NCBI GenBank assembly: GCA_029216955.1
Contig: JANAVB010003400.1
Span: 17,811,451-17,875,450, forward strand
Origin: Iris pallida
Taxonomy: Eukaryota; Streptophyta; Magnoliopsida; Asparagales; Iridaceae
Direction: 5' to 3'
Length of the DNA stretch: 64,000 nucleotides
The translations under genes and the position numbers were made by a program. Positions 34,860-47,059 of the stretch are shown one piece after another. The notes under the pieces are model-generated. The model worked only from the letters and a program-made list of their open reading frames with translations. It was not told the DNA's origin and did no database searches. Numbering within the stretch: the first letter of the stretch is position 1; each line of letters opens with the position of its first letter.

Positions 34860-35702
34860 TGAAGCGTATGCAGAATTGTTAGGAATGGACACAGAGCTAG
34901 ATGAAGAAGAACAGTTTGCAATCCGGAAGAAATCGTCCAGGACCAAAGTGAAACGCACAATCTACACACGACCGCAAAATCCACATAAAAGAGCACAACA
35001 CAAACACAAATATATTTACATGAAAAATCATGACGAGAAAAATTACGGGACGATCGAAGTCCAAGCATGAAAAGCTTCACTAAGAAATTAAGAAAGTACA
35101 ACTTCTCCCTTCTAGCTTCTCTCACTGATCCAACACAAATCATCACAACTACTCAACATGGAATTGATTACAATGATAAGAAATAGTGTTACCAAAGTAA
35201 TGAACATGAAGGCGAGCCGATATGGATCTATTCGAATGAGCTTCTTCAAATTAAAACATAGAACTCTCCCGAATCCCTCTCCTTCTCCTTGAATGTTGAA
35301 ACTGAGAGAAGTCCTCTCTCCCTAGGGTTAGGAGGTTCCTATTTATGTCACCATAATTATTGAGTAATCCTAGTCATTCAAACATAACCAATGGGTACAT
35401 GAAAAAGCAGTTAGCCCGAGGCCAAACGACATGACAACGGTATACTAGCAATATACTGTGGGAACAAGAAACTCCACATAGAAACCTGTTGGGTATTTTT
35501 CACACTTTTAAGTATGCCGACAGCATACCAACGATATGCCGTTGGCTTACTGCTGGCTTGGCAGTGCTCTAATACACGCAGTATCCAGCTCCAATGAGCC
35601 CCTTTCCATCACCTTCGCTTTCCGAGTTGTCTTGACACACAGGTGACGCTCGTCTCACTCCGAAGTGTTTTGTACATAGGAAGGGAACTCTACCCAACAC
35701 CA
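34860..35702 (-). mobile_element. Possible solo LTR of a copia element in a CDPK intron
   Basis: On the minus strand a candidate start TGTTGGGTAGAGTTCC (35702) is followed by ATAAATAGGAACC (near 35340) and a CT-rich leader. Themes such as TATACTAGCAATATACTGTG resemble the LTRs of copia E. The left end and a target duplication were not found. The rest of 34408-36217 shows nothing recognisable. Confidence 0.35.
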
Positions 35703-36343
35703 AAAAGAATCATATAAATAAATACAATACTGTATAAATAAATAAATATATTAACATATAAAGCAAATAAAAATTATAGGTCAAATAATAAGAATTGAAA
35801 ATAATATATCTTGTATCAAGTTCTTGGAATAAGGAGCACAAGGAAGAGATAAAAAGTAGTGCAACAAATCCAAGATAGAGAGACAAGAGGAGAGGAGAAG
35901 GATGGACCGTAGCACATTAACCTCTTCATTATTATTTTGCGGTTGATCTTTATTTATATTGCATTTTGTGGGGTTGATGTATTTTGATTGTAGTATGCTA
36001 TAGGTACTTTGGAGTTGTGTTGTAACATTTTAAGGTTTCTCTGTTTTGTTAATTTTGCTAATTAATGAAAGAAAGAATGGGGGGATTTGAGTTCTTATTC
36101 ATCCCACCATTTATCTCATAAAAGAAAATATAAAATATGTAACAATAATGACACTGTAATTATCCATGATTAGAGGCCTTAATATTTTCCATAATCATAT
36201 TATTAAATAGAGCATGTTGTAGAGAATAATTGTTGTGTATTTTATTGATGGGCTACTCAACTACTTATAGGGAGTCTAGCTCCCCTTCATATTACATTTT
36301 CCAATGTGGGACTAAATCCCTTATTAGTTCTCAACACTCCCCC

Positions 36344-39300
36344 TCAAGATGGGCGATAGATATTAATCATTCCCATCTTGTTACATAGCTTCGACAGACT
36401 TACTGAACTAAGACCCTTAGTCAGACAGTCTGCCACTTGTTCTTCTGAGCGAACATGATCAATTTTCAGTATCCCTTGTTCCAGCTTTTCTTTGATGAAG
36501 AATCGATCGATCTCGATGTGCTTCGTTCTGTCGTGCTGAACTGGATTGTTAGCTATACTTATTGCAGCTTGACTATCGCTCAGAAGACGTAATGGTGCTC
36601 CCTTGTCCAGGTTCAACTCTGTCAGCAACGCTTTCACCCACAACAACTCCGATACTCCTAAAGCCATTACGCTGTATTCTGCTTCAGCTGTAGACCGTGC
36701 TACCACAGACTGTTTCTTGCTTCTCCATGAGACCAAGTTTCCTCCTACAAAGACACAATATCCCGTGGTAGACCTTCTATCGTCTATGCAGCCCGTCCAG
36801 TCTGCATCGCAGTATCCCTCAACTTCTATACATCCATTCTTCTTGAACCATAGCCCTTTCTCCGGCGTCCCTTTCAGATATCTCAAGATCTGAAATACTG
36901 TATCCATATGACCCGTTCTTGGATCATGCATGTAGCGACTTACTACACTCACCGCAAATAAAATATCAGGACGAGTGTCCCAGATAAATCAATCTCCCTA
37001 CAAGTCGTTGATATCTTTCACGATCAACTGGCTCTCCTGCTTCTGCTCCCAACTTGTACTTCTGGTCAATTTGAGTGACTGCAGCTTAGCATCCCAGCAT
37101 CCCTGTCTCCTTCAGCAGATCTAGTGTGTATTTTCTCTGTAAGAGAACAATTTCTTGTTCTCCTTCACACACCTCAATACCTAGAAAGTATCTCATCGCT
37201 CCTAAATCCTTCACTTCGAAATCTTTCGCGAGTTTTGACTTCAGCTTAGCAATTTCGGCTTCATCATTACCTGTGATTACTATATCATCCACGTATACAG
37301 CAAGTATAGTGATGTGGCCTCTTGCATGCTGAAGAAAGACCGTATGATCTGCATTTGCTTGATAGTATTCCATGTCTGTAACAGCCTTTCTGAATCTGTC
37401 AAACCAGGCTCGAAGAGATTGCTTGAACCCATATAGCGACTTCTTTAATTTGCACACTTTTCCATGCGACGTCCCTCCGTCTGATTCTGTAGCATAGCAC
37501 CCTGGCGGGAGTTCCATGTACACTTCTTCTTGTAGGTCCCCATGGAGAAAGGCATTCTTCACATCTAATTGGTATAGCTTCCACCCATAGTTTGCTGCAA
37601 TGGAGACCAGAGTCCTTACGGTGCTCATTTTCGCTACTGGAGAAAACGTCTCATCATAGTCGATGCCATATGATTGTGTGTATCCCTTTGCAACCAACCT
37701 CGCCTTGTATCATTCCACCTTTCCTTCTGACGTCTCCTTTACTGTGTACACCCATTTGCATCCCACAGTTTTCTTCCCTTTGGGTAATGGAACCAGCTCC
37801 CACGTCTTATTTTTTTCTAGTGCCCCAAGTTCTTCCATCATCGCAGCTTTCCACCTTGGATCTTTCTTTGCTTCCTGCCAACTTTTGGGCAACGAAGTAG
37901 AGTCTAATGATGCGATGAAGGCTCGATAATTCGAAGAAATATTAGAATAAGACAGGTAATTGGCAATATCATGTTCATAATCATCAAAACGGCTAGGAGC
38001 CTTACCCGTATTGATGCGAGAAGATCTCCTTAAGGGAGCAATAGGTGGTGGAGAGATCATACCATCAGAGTCAGAGAAATCCGCATCAGAATCAGATTGA
38101 TTCTGTGCGGGGGCAACATCTTCAAGAGTTGGAGCAGAAGTAGACGAGGGACTTGGTACAGAAGGTACATGCACGGTACTGGACTTCTGCTGTCTCCTTC
38201 TGTAGACTTGGAGCTCCTTTTCCATTGTCTGCTGCTCCCCCTGTTTAATATATGTATCTTCTTCATCTTCTGTATCGGAGTCACTGCTTTCTCCCCCTTT
38301 CGTCCAGTTTTCTACGACCGGACATGGGACCGATCCGACTACCACAGATGGGCTTAATTTCTCCCCCTCACATCTAACACCCGCTGTGTTAGGTGTGTCA
38401 ACAAACGCCGAACCATCATCCGAATTATAATATGGTTCTAGTTCTCTGAAGGTAACGTCCATGCTCACAAACATATTTCGCTCAACTGGGCTCCAACATG
38501 CGTATCCCTTCTGAGTTGCCGTGTATCCGACAAAGACACATTTAACCGCTCTAGGATCCAGTTTGCCAACTCCTGGCCTATTATCTTGGACAAAACAGAC
38601 ACACCAAAATACTTTTGGTGGAACAGTGTACGTGGTAGCACCAGTAAGCATCTCCAACGGTGTCTTCCAGTCCAATACCTGAGGTGGCATTCTGTTGATG
38701 AGATAAGATGCCGTTAACACCGCCTGTCCCCGTAAGTGTTTCGGAACATTCATAGCCAGCATCATCGTCCGTGCGACCTCCAGCAGGTGTCTGTTCTTCC
38801 GTTCGGCCACACCATTTTGTGCCGGTGTATAGGCACAAGAAGTTTGGTGTAGTATGCCATGAGTGGATAAATACTCAGCAACCGTCTTATTTGTATACTC
38901 CGTCCCATTGTCAGACCGTAAGCACTTAATCTTAGTGCCATATTGAGTTTCTACCCGACGATGAAAGTCGCGAAACGCCTCAAAGACGTCACTTTTATTC
39001 TTCATAAGGTACACCCATGTCACGCGAGTATAACAATCAATAAAAGTGACGAACCATCGAAAACCGTTAATACCGGTTGTAGGACAAGGGCCCCATACAT
39101 CCGAATATATCATATCAAATGCAGCCGAACTTCTACTACCGGAACTCACATATGTGCTTCTGGTATGTTTATCCAGCTCACAAGCATGACAAAATAACTT
39201 ATCCTTATTAGCCCTTTGGTATAAGGACGGATACATGCGGCTAATAACTTTAAAAGAAGAATGACCGACACGCTGGTGGTGGAGTAGCAATTCATCTTCT

Positions 39301-39701
39301 ACACTGCGTCGTGTATCTTCCGGTGGTGTGTCGGCTACCAGAGATGCCAATGCTTTGTCCAGTCCACTCCTGTCCAAGTACCACAGCCCCTTATGCCATG
39401 TGCCAGTCCCTAGTCGTCGTCCTGTCCCCTTCTCCTGAAAGGTCACCGTAGGAATGTCAAAGGAAACAGTACAGTTAAGATCAAGAATAATGGCACTAAT
39501 AGAAAGAAGATTGACAGGAAAAGACGGAGCATGTAAGACATTGGTGAGAGTGAGAGAAGGGGTGTATGCGGCAGTGCCTTTACCCAGAACAGGACTGGAG
39601 TTACCATCAGCAGTCTGAATGCTCTCCGGCGTCGGTAGGTGAGTATAGTCCTGGAACTCACCGCGGGACCCCATGACATGGCGAGATGCTCCAGAGTCCA
39701 T
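36344..39701 (-). pseudogene. pol of copia F: protease, integrase, RT, RNase H
   Basis: The protease site is MDSGASRHV (39701). Integrase has a zinc-binding HHQRVGH...CHAC and catalytic segments FVTFIDCYTR, LRSDNGTEY and NGVAERKNRH. RT runs from WKAAMMEELGALEKNKTWEL through LDVKNAFLHGDLQEEVYM to YVDD (ILAVYVDDIVITG), so the catalytic site is intact. RNase H has YCDADWTGC, STAEAEY and HIEIDRFFIKEKL. Lesions are few: TGA at 37710-37712, TAA at 37086-37088 and a one-base frameshift near 36975. These enzymes copy the RNA into DNA and integrate it. Gag is in the same frame upstream. Confidence 0.88.
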
Positions 39702-39923
39702 AATCCAACCTGGTTGGTGGACAGCTGCTGCAAGAGCACGTGCAGGAATACCTGTGCTGGTTTGGGCAAAACAAGTGATGTGGTCCCCCGAGGTAGATGA
39801 CGTCCCATGACTGCCATCCGAACCCAGCTTCGTGCTGCGTAACTTCGCAAGGAACTCCTTCTTAAGAGGGGTTAACTCAGCCAGGTAAATGTCGCCCCCT
39901 TCCTCTGCCAGATTAGCTTTGTG

Positions 39924-40925
39924 TCATCCAGAATAATTTCCCCTTCTACCAGCATAACCGTCTCTACCACCACGACGTCCGCCGCGGCCCCATCCACGAT
40001 CACTTAAATGACTGTGCAGGGGTTTTGGACAAAACCTGATGTAATGCCCTGAGTCACCACAGTTGTGGCAAACACCGGCCACAGAGGGAGGCTGATTGAA
40101 GGCGGCAAGCGCAGACTTGTCAACAGCGGCTTGCTCCCCCTGGGAAGAGCCCTTGTTGGGCATCAACTTTAAGCGAGCCTCTTCTTGTGCCATGGCAGCT
40201 ATGGCGTCTTCTAAGGATGGAAGCATGGGCTGTGCTAGGAGGACATTCCTTCTATGCTCAAACATAGGGTTAAGATCCTTCAAAAACTTCATCATCCGTT
40301 GACGCGAAATATAATCCAAGAACTTTTGAAAATGTTTCGCGAATGATGGTTCGACCTGGGCATCTTCCATCCCAAGAGGATCATAGTGATCCAGATCAGA
40401 CCAGTACTTCTTTAACAGTGCTGCATACGCAGAGATGGTGCGGTCGTCCTGGACCATCCTATCAAGTTCATCCTGCAGTTGGAAGACCCGCATAGGATTG
40501 CCCGAGCCTGAGTACATATCCTTCAAAGTCTGCCATATATCAGCAGCAGCCTCTATCGCCTCGACATTGTCCTACACCTGGTCGGTCAAGGAAGCCGTCA
40601 ACCATCTAGCCACAACATTGTTGACAATCTCCCAAATAGCAAACTCCTTGGAGGAGGAATCATCTGGCGCCTTGGTTTGGCCATTGACGTAGCCAACCAA
40701 GCCACGGCCCTTTAGCGTCCGCATGGCCTGTCGTGACCATTTCAAGTAATTGGACATTCCTTCCAACTTCGTCTCCAGCTTGTCCAGTTTTCCCATTTTG
40801 TAGGGTGACGGATCCACATCAGTATGGATCACACGTGGGGTCGCCTCGGTTAATCTCTTTGATAAAATATCATCAACCAAGGCCTTCATCTCGTCTGCTG
40901 TCAGTTTACCACTGATCGAATCCAT
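39924..40925 (-). pseudogene. gag of copia F
   Basis: The start MDSISGKLTADEMKAL is at 40925. The capsid region (DELDRMVQDDRTISAYAALL) is followed by a zinc knuckle CHNCGDSGHYIRFC and an RGG-rich tail (GRGGRRGGRDGYAGRRG). An in-frame TAG at 40572-40574 splits it, and a TGA at 39924-39926 separates it from pol, which continues in the same frame. The protein would coat the element RNA. Confidence 0.85.
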
Positions 40926-40942
40926 GGCGTCTTCAACTGTGA

Positions 40943-41012
40943 TTCGTCGTCGTCGACGGCTTCGCCGGCTTCGTCGTCGTCGTCGTCTTCGTCGTCGTCG
41001 TCGTCTTCGTGT
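40943..41012 (-). repeat. GAC/GTC triplet tract upstream of gag of copia F
   Basis: CGTCGTCGTCG runs with TTC interruptions lie in the leader just before the gag ATG. Confidence 0.8.
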
Positions 41013-41252
41013 AAAGTCGTCAACAGAGACCTTACGAATGCGCGGTTAACATGGCCAACACCGGCGCGCGCATGGAGATCCTAATTTGCAGATCGAGAAC
41101 GGAAAACAAATAAAGCATTTGTTGTTCCGGAGGACGTAATCTAGGAACAGAAGGTGCAAATAAAGCATTTGACAGCCATCCGTTGTCGAAAAACCACCCA
41201 CATAATCTCTCTCTCAAAATTAGGGTTTTTTTTTCGAAAAGAAGAAAAAAAA

Positions 41253-41389
41253 GGAGGGGGGCGTCGGGGGGGGGGGACAGGGCGTCGGGGGGGGGGGGGG
41301 GGGGGGGGGTGACTGCCGGGTGGGGCGTCGGGGGGGGGGGGGACTGCCGGGGGGGGGGGGGGGGGCGTCGGTGGGGGAAGGGGGGGAGG
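41253..41389 (+). repeat. Long poly-G tracts in the leader of copia F
   Basis: Runs of 8 to more than 20 G alternate with GCGTCGG and GACTGCC. Four or more G-runs in close succession could fold as a G-quadruplex on the plus strand. Homopolymers this long are also prone to assembly error, so lengths are uncertain. Confidence 0.8.
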
Positions 41390-42239
41390 AATTTTTTTTT
41401 TTCTCCGTTATGGCTCTGATACCATGTGGAGAATAATTGTTGTGTATTTTATTGATGGGCTACTCAACTACTTATAGGGAGTCTAGCTCCTCTTCATATT
41501 ACATTTTCCAATGTGGGACTAAATCCCTTATTAGTTCTCAAAACATGTCAGTCCTCATTCACTCATTTATCAACACCATAGCACATCATTAATCCTCTAA
41601 CCATTTTGCACTTCAATCTACATAAAACTATCTCTAGCCTTACACAATCCTTTTTTATCTCTAGCTTGCACTATCCTTTTTTCATATATCCTGATGTATT
41701 ATAAATCGAACTAGAACAAAAAGGATGCATAAATCCTTGATAAGAACAAGAAAAGAAGAAACTGGTAGAATAAGAAGAATTAATTTAGAGAACGGAAAAG
41801 AGAAGTTTAGATGTTCTAAGATTAATTTAATTGAAAATAATAATTAGATGATTGCCTTACAAAAGGGGTCAACCTCTTACTTTGTAGACGTGGACAAATT
41901 TAAAAAGGAAGTTTCTAACTACAGGAGTGTCAATAGAAATAAGAGTTTTGTTAAAAATAGAATAACTAACTAGGAGTCCTATTGAAAATAAAATAACCAA
42001 GTAAATCACTGCTTAAATAGGAAAGTTTCCATTAAATAGGAACCGAAATGATTCACTTACTTCTCCTATTCGATGTCCTACATCAATCCTCCCATTGAAA
42101 AAAGAACAGGAGCTCGTGTTAGCACTAGGAACCACTATTCATCAATTTTTCTTCTGGTTCCCTAGTAAAAATAGGCATTGGTGGAGGCCTCTGGGATGCA
42201 AGTTTTTCCTCTAGTAAGTCTCTGTAGTATGCCTGAATA

Positions 42240-42914
42240 ACAAAGTTGCGCCTTTCAAAATCCATAAACATGTCTACTAACCAATTTATATGGTACTGAA
42301 ACTGAGTTGATCCCTTGAAGTGAAATGGTCGACTTTATTAAACCAAAGGTAGGTGAAAAGATTGGCAATTGGAATGTTTCTCTGATGATGACATAGTCTT
42401 CAATAACATCACTTGTTAATAAGAAGTTTGACTTTGGAATAACAAGTAAGACATTCTTTCTTATAGAACTCTATGTGGTCATCATAGAGGAATTGTTATA
42501 CTTACCAACAACTTTATTAGCCTCTGCTTCATCAAATATATACAAACTAGCATTTTCTGCTATAAGAACCTCTCTTGAATTTGATAGGGATCTTTGACAA
42601 GCTAAAGTTTTCCATCGATCCAAAGAGAATACCGGACATTTGGAAAACTTCTATGGAGTAAACGTTTTGGAACCTTTTTCATTACGCCTTGCATCTAAAT
42701 AAGGAAGAATTCTAACAACCACCACTCTCCATAAACCAACTCGTTTTGTGTTGTCCAGATTAGTACTAGTGTTCTTTAGAAAGGTTTCAGTTTCTTCATC
42801 CGTAAAAATATAGAAGCAAATAATACTCTTTGAAGGTTCTGTAGTGTCTATTAGTTGTTGCATAAGACGGTGTGGATGTTCAGGATGATGCTTAGCGCTG
42901 TCATCATTTACCAA
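42240..42914 (-). pseudogene. DUF616 (MUCI70/TOD1-like) gene fragment
   Basis: The frame 42914-42651 contains FYIFTDEETETFLK and GLWRVVVVRILPYLDARRN, hallmarks of the plant DUF616 family (glycosyltransferase-like Golgi proteins). After a one-base frameshift near 42665 the similarity continues: RSFPNVRYSLWIDGKL, then DPYQIQERFL, DEAEANKVVGKYNNSS, and near 42330 IPIANLFTYLWFNKVDHFTS. About 220 codons are recognisable with no introns in the covered part, and several stops and frameshifts. N- and C-terminal parts are missing. I infer an mRNA-derived or transduced fragment carried by element G. Confidence 0.7.
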
Positions 42915-42933
42915 AAATAGTTGATGCTTCTAT

Positions 42934-43798
42934 TGTAACATCTCCGACACAAATTTGGATAGTTTCCTTATCTCTGTAATCGCTAAACTCGTAATCCTAA
43001 TATTCCCATTAAACATGAATTTAAATCAAACCTTTTATTAATCTTATTTCCAATTATTAAAAACAAATAGTTATTTCCTAATTTAGTTAGTATTAGTAAT
43101 TCAAATAAGAATTTACCTATTAAAATTTATTAACTGTCTTAATCCTTTCTTTATTTTCTTCCTAAGAGTCTCTAAATAGAAAGTTAATTAACTAAGCTAA
43201 TCCATACTAATAAGCCCTAGTCTATATGCACACATGCTCACTCAATCTAACACTCCCTCCCCAAACACATAACACCATATTAGCTTACTTGATTGGATAA
43301 CGTTAATATTTAGACGAGGAGGATATGTATCTTTCCTTCTATGGACCTTCTAAGGATGAGACTGAGATTCTTGTTGCAAATGCAAGATAAGATGGTGTCG
43401 GTATTCAGGATGATGCTTAGCTCTGTCATCACTTACCTTAGATGTCATTTGACCTAGGGCTTAGAACTCTGTAGTATTTCATTTTGATTGGATTTGTTTC
43501 CGAGATACATTTATGTTTTGTATGTATTTCTGGATCTGGGTGGTTACACTTCTCCTATGTTGAGATGTGGATTTGTATGTTTTAGTTAGACAATTTCCTG
43601 CTTTCATTATCTGTATGTTTTAGTTTTATCTGTGTTTGAGTTAGATAGCATTCTGTGATATTATAGATTTTTGGATGTTGTTTATTTGGTAGATTCGATA
43701 CATATTGAGATTTACACAGCGTACTATCGTCGATACCGTGACTTAGGATGGACATACTCACGTACTTGTACTTGATTATTCGAGAGCGGGTCATGACA
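42934..43798 (+). mobile_element. Solo LTR related to the X LTR, nested in element G
   Basis: It begins TGTAACATCTCCGACAC and ends with a region like the X LTR end: ACAGCGTACTATCGTCGATACC then GATTATTCGAGAGCGGGTCA and TGACA. No matching target duplication was seen (TCTAT against ACTAC), so the ends may be off by a few bases. Confidence 0.55.
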
Positions 43799-46210
43799 AC
43801 TACCACCCCGTAACGCTATACCATCTCATAAAGATCGACATCCTATATGTCAAAACTAGTCCTTTAACAAAAACCATAGTTCAGTTTCATCGGTCTTTTA
43901 TATCAAAAGATTCTTCCGTCTGCTGCAATGAAGGATACGCTCAAAAAATTGAGTCACAGTTTATTTCATCTACTTATAAGTTCTCTTCAAGATTGTGATC
44001 CTCCAAAATAGCTTTTTTGAAAAAGGTAGATTTTGAATTAAAACCTATGTGATGTGATTGATTAAGATAATGAATTTCGTTTGATGCTTTAGTAAAGTTT
44101 TAGAAATTCATTATTAACAGCTCGAGAATAAAAGATTTGGATTGTTGAGATCAATGAGTTTGGAAGGATGAGTGATGTATTGTTGTCGAAAATTCATACC
44201 TTGGAACTCATCATCTTCGTTATCCCTTCCAAAGTTGCCTTGAGTTTACCGTATTGTGTACCCTGTTTAGCAGAATTTTTCTAAAATCTTCAAAGAAATT
44301 TTTTTGCTTTGCTTCTCTAAAGCTTCTTGAGTCGAAGGATCAATGGTAGCCATGAATTAGGATTGTCCGTTTTGATATCACTTGATATATTCTAAATTGA
44401 TGTAGAGCGAAAAGGATGTTTAAATCCATGATGAGAATAAGAAAATAAGAAATTGAGTTATAAGAAGAATAATTAATTCAGAGAAAGGAAAAAAAAGAGA
44501 AGTTAGGATGTTCTAAGAGTAATTGAATTAAAAATAATAATAATTAGATGATTGTCTTAAAAAAAGGGTCGACCTCTTGTTTATAGAGGTGGCAAATCTA
44601 AATAAGGAAGTTTCCAACTAAATGGGTCACCATAGAAATAGGGGTAATGTTAAAAGTAGAATCACTAAACATGAGTTCTACTAAAAATACAATAACAAAA
44701 GATGAGTCATATTAAAAATAGAATCACCACTTAAATAGATACTAAATTTTTTTGGATGTCCCACTTCTTATCTTTCGTTCCTCTAGAAGTAAAAGTATAG
44801 GTCAAACAAATAGCAAATGTCATCAAACACATATAATGTCAAACATGGAAATTGGGTGAGATTTCCTCATAATTAGATTGCTTGATGCAAAATTCCTGAG
44901 ACCAGGATGCATGTTACCTTTTTAAAAACTCCATCATTGGTTGCATGCGAAAAGGGACGCCTTCCACAAAGCAAAATGTAGGTTATGACACCTATGCTCC
45001 ACACATCTGACTCAGGCCCAGATTTACGTTTCAATACTTCTGGAGCAATATAACAAGCACTGCCAACCATATCCTTAAATTTTTTCCCTATGACCATAAA
45101 GTGTAATATTACTTGTCGATAATCGTCTTGGATTTAGATAAGTTGCTGAATTCTAAAAGGAAAATCAAATATTCTGATCATCTGTGATATATATAGCTCG
45201 GATTCGAGAGAACTCTACAGTAATATTTGCTTATACTATTACTAACCTGGTTTTATGAAATCTGACAGGCCAAAGTCTGTTGCCTTAAGAGCTGAGTCAT
45301 ACTTTGTTGACTTGAAAAGGAAGTTCTAAAAAGACAAATGTGCATAGTGTCACATATCATGCCATATCAGAGAACCTTGGCTTTTTCGCGGAGTGGGTAT
45401 TTGATGTCTACCTCAGGTTTCATGTCCCGATGTACCAGACCATGCAAATGGCACTCAGCTGCAACTTTAAGCATCTGACGCACTATCATCGTAGCATCTT
45501 TCTCCGTATAACAACCATCTTTACTGAAATGATAAGTCAGCTATGAATATTGAACACAAAGAGTAACATAAAGCAAGGAAGAAAGACTAAATAAGTTCCC
45601 CCCATTGATCATATAGACACTAGAAGCAATATTTCTTTCACCCTATAGAAAAAGGCATAATATCCAGGAAGAGAAAGAAATTTAGTGTACTTACTTGGCT
45701 AAAATGCGATCAAGTAGTTCTCCACCTTCACATAATCTGTTTCATAGAGAAAAATTGTCATCATTATACAAGCTGATGTAGAAAAGTAACAAAATTTTAC
45801 CTTCATGACAACTAAAAACGAGAATAAAAGAGAAAAAGTGCTATCAAATGCATGCTGGCTAGCTTCATAAACATTTTGCATACAGACCAAAATCTCAAAA
45901 GTGTAGCTGGTTAATTTCTTCACAAATCCTAGTTATGCAAATCTTCATTAAAAGAAACAAAAACAGTAAGTCAATCAAGTACTACTAAAAGTAAATCTGG
46001 TACATTGACATCTGCGTTAACGGATATCCTGAATTTGGATCATAAAATTGCACCATCTTGAAAGCTTGTAGAAGTTAAACATGTTGGAGATTAAATTAAA
46101 TTTAGACAAAGGTTGGATGAGAAGAAAATACTCACTCCATAACGATATAAACATAATCATCATCCTCGAACACGCCATGGAAGTGCACGATGTTCTCATG
46201 GCCCCTCAAG

Positions 46211-46480
46211 CAAGGGCGGAGGCAGGAAAAAATATTAGAGGGGGCTAAAAAAAAAAATTATGTGATAGCTTACTTGCTTCAAAAAAAAACCTACAAAATT
46301 GGCTTCAAAAGAAAGTGAAACAACCACCTTAGGATTCGAAACATGGACCACCTGTATAAATAACTACCAACTCAACCAATTGAGCTATACTCTACATGTG
46401 GTTTTTACTGGTACCTCCCAGTATTTAAATTTTAAGCCCGGGCTACAGCCCGGGGGAGCCCACCTTATGCTCCGCCCCTG
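46211..46480. mobile_element. hAT-type MITE in exon 2 of the CDPK gene
   Basis: A perfect 8-bp duplication CCCTCAAG (46203-46210 and 46481-46488) flanks a 270-bp element. Its ends are CAAGGGCGGAGGC and, on the other strand, CAGGGGCGGAGCA. An 8-bp duplication with CAGGG-type inverted ends is typical of hAT elements. No coding capacity is visible. It splits the kinase codons between QALR and HENIV. Confidence 0.85.
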
Positions 46481-47059
46481 CCCTCAAGGCCTGCAGTATC
46501 CTCACTTCGCGCTTGACATCCTCCACGGCCGACAACCGATCCATCTTCAACCACCAGACAGACAAATGAAGATATATAGCATTCCCAGACCCGAAAAGCA
46601 TAAGCCAACACAAAACCTAATGAGCACCTTGGTCTTGTCAATCCTCTTGACAGCAACCCTGTCGCCATTGGTGGTGTTGGTAGCGACAAAGGTGTAGCCA
46701 AACTGCCCGCGTCCAAGGAGTTTGCCCACGGCAAATCGGCTGCCGAAGTCCCTGCCATAGCCCAAGTCCCTCTTGGCCGATCTCCGTGGTTGTTTATCAT
46801 CGGTGCCACTGCTGCTGCTGCTGCTACTGCTGTTGCTGCTAGAGACACCGATATTGGCAGAAGGACTCGATGCGCAGATTCCCATGTTTGGAATAGATAA
46901 TCATCAATGGAGGAGTATGGAAGAGTGGAGACCTAACTGGTTTTTAATTTTTTTAGGAAAATGATGGGGAAAAAGAGAGAATTAGATAGGAGAAGAATTA
47001 ATGCAAGGTGGTTTGAAGGCAAGACAACGCCTCTTTCCTTCTTCCCTCTCTTTTTGTTG

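Larger units (their letters stand above)
36218..41543 (-). mobile_element. Copia element F, short LTRs, almost complete
   Basis: LTRs of ~118 bp lie at 36218-36336 and 41427-41543, with a perfect target duplication CATGT (36213-36217 and 41544-41548). On the minus strand the LTR runs TGTTGAGAACTAATAAGG...TTATTCTCTACA. The primer site TGGTATCAGAGC (initiator Met tRNA type) is at 41413-41424, and a GAGGGGGAG polypurine tract lies next to the left LTR (36337-36346). It lies in the sixth intron of the CDPK gene, in the same orientation as the gene. Confidence 0.9.
41690..44790 (-). mobile_element. LTR element G carrying a captured gene fragment
   Basis: Two direct repeats of ~390 bp (about 41690-42075 and 44390-44790) share AATTAGATGATTGYCTTA, GGGTCRACCTCTT and AAGGAAGTTTC blocks. 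On the minus strand each has a TATAAACAAGAGG-like box. Inside the right repeat is TGATATCAAAACGG (44367-44380), a weak primer site, followed by an ATG at 44353 opening a short gag-like segment (MATIDPSTQEALEK). The middle holds a DUF616 fragment (42240-42914) and another LTR (42934-43798). No pol was seen, so the element is non-autonomous. Confidence 0.6.
33670..46885 (-). pseudogene. Calcium-dependent protein kinase, CPK16/18/28 type, disrupted
   Basis: Nine exons with matching phases: 46885-46628, 46544-46136, 45736-45695, 45523-45412, 45325-45247, 45087-44918, 34407-34281, 33993-33878, 33777-33670. The start MGICASS is a myristoylation/palmitoylation signal; a serine run follows. The kinase has GRGQFGYTF, AVKRIDK, HRDMKPE, DFGLSDF and APEVL. 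The last exon gives one EF hand (DIDKNGSISLEEM). In the family, calcium binding to four EF hands frees the kinase from its junction segment. Damage: a MITE in exon 2 bringing a stop within ~14 codons; TAA at 33956-33958 after HPWVREGG; and EF hands 2-4 missing. The sixth intron (34408-44917) is 10.5 kb of transposons. CPK16/18/28 membership rests on the DDDYVYIVME and LKATDFGLSDFIKPG segments. Confidence 0.88.
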
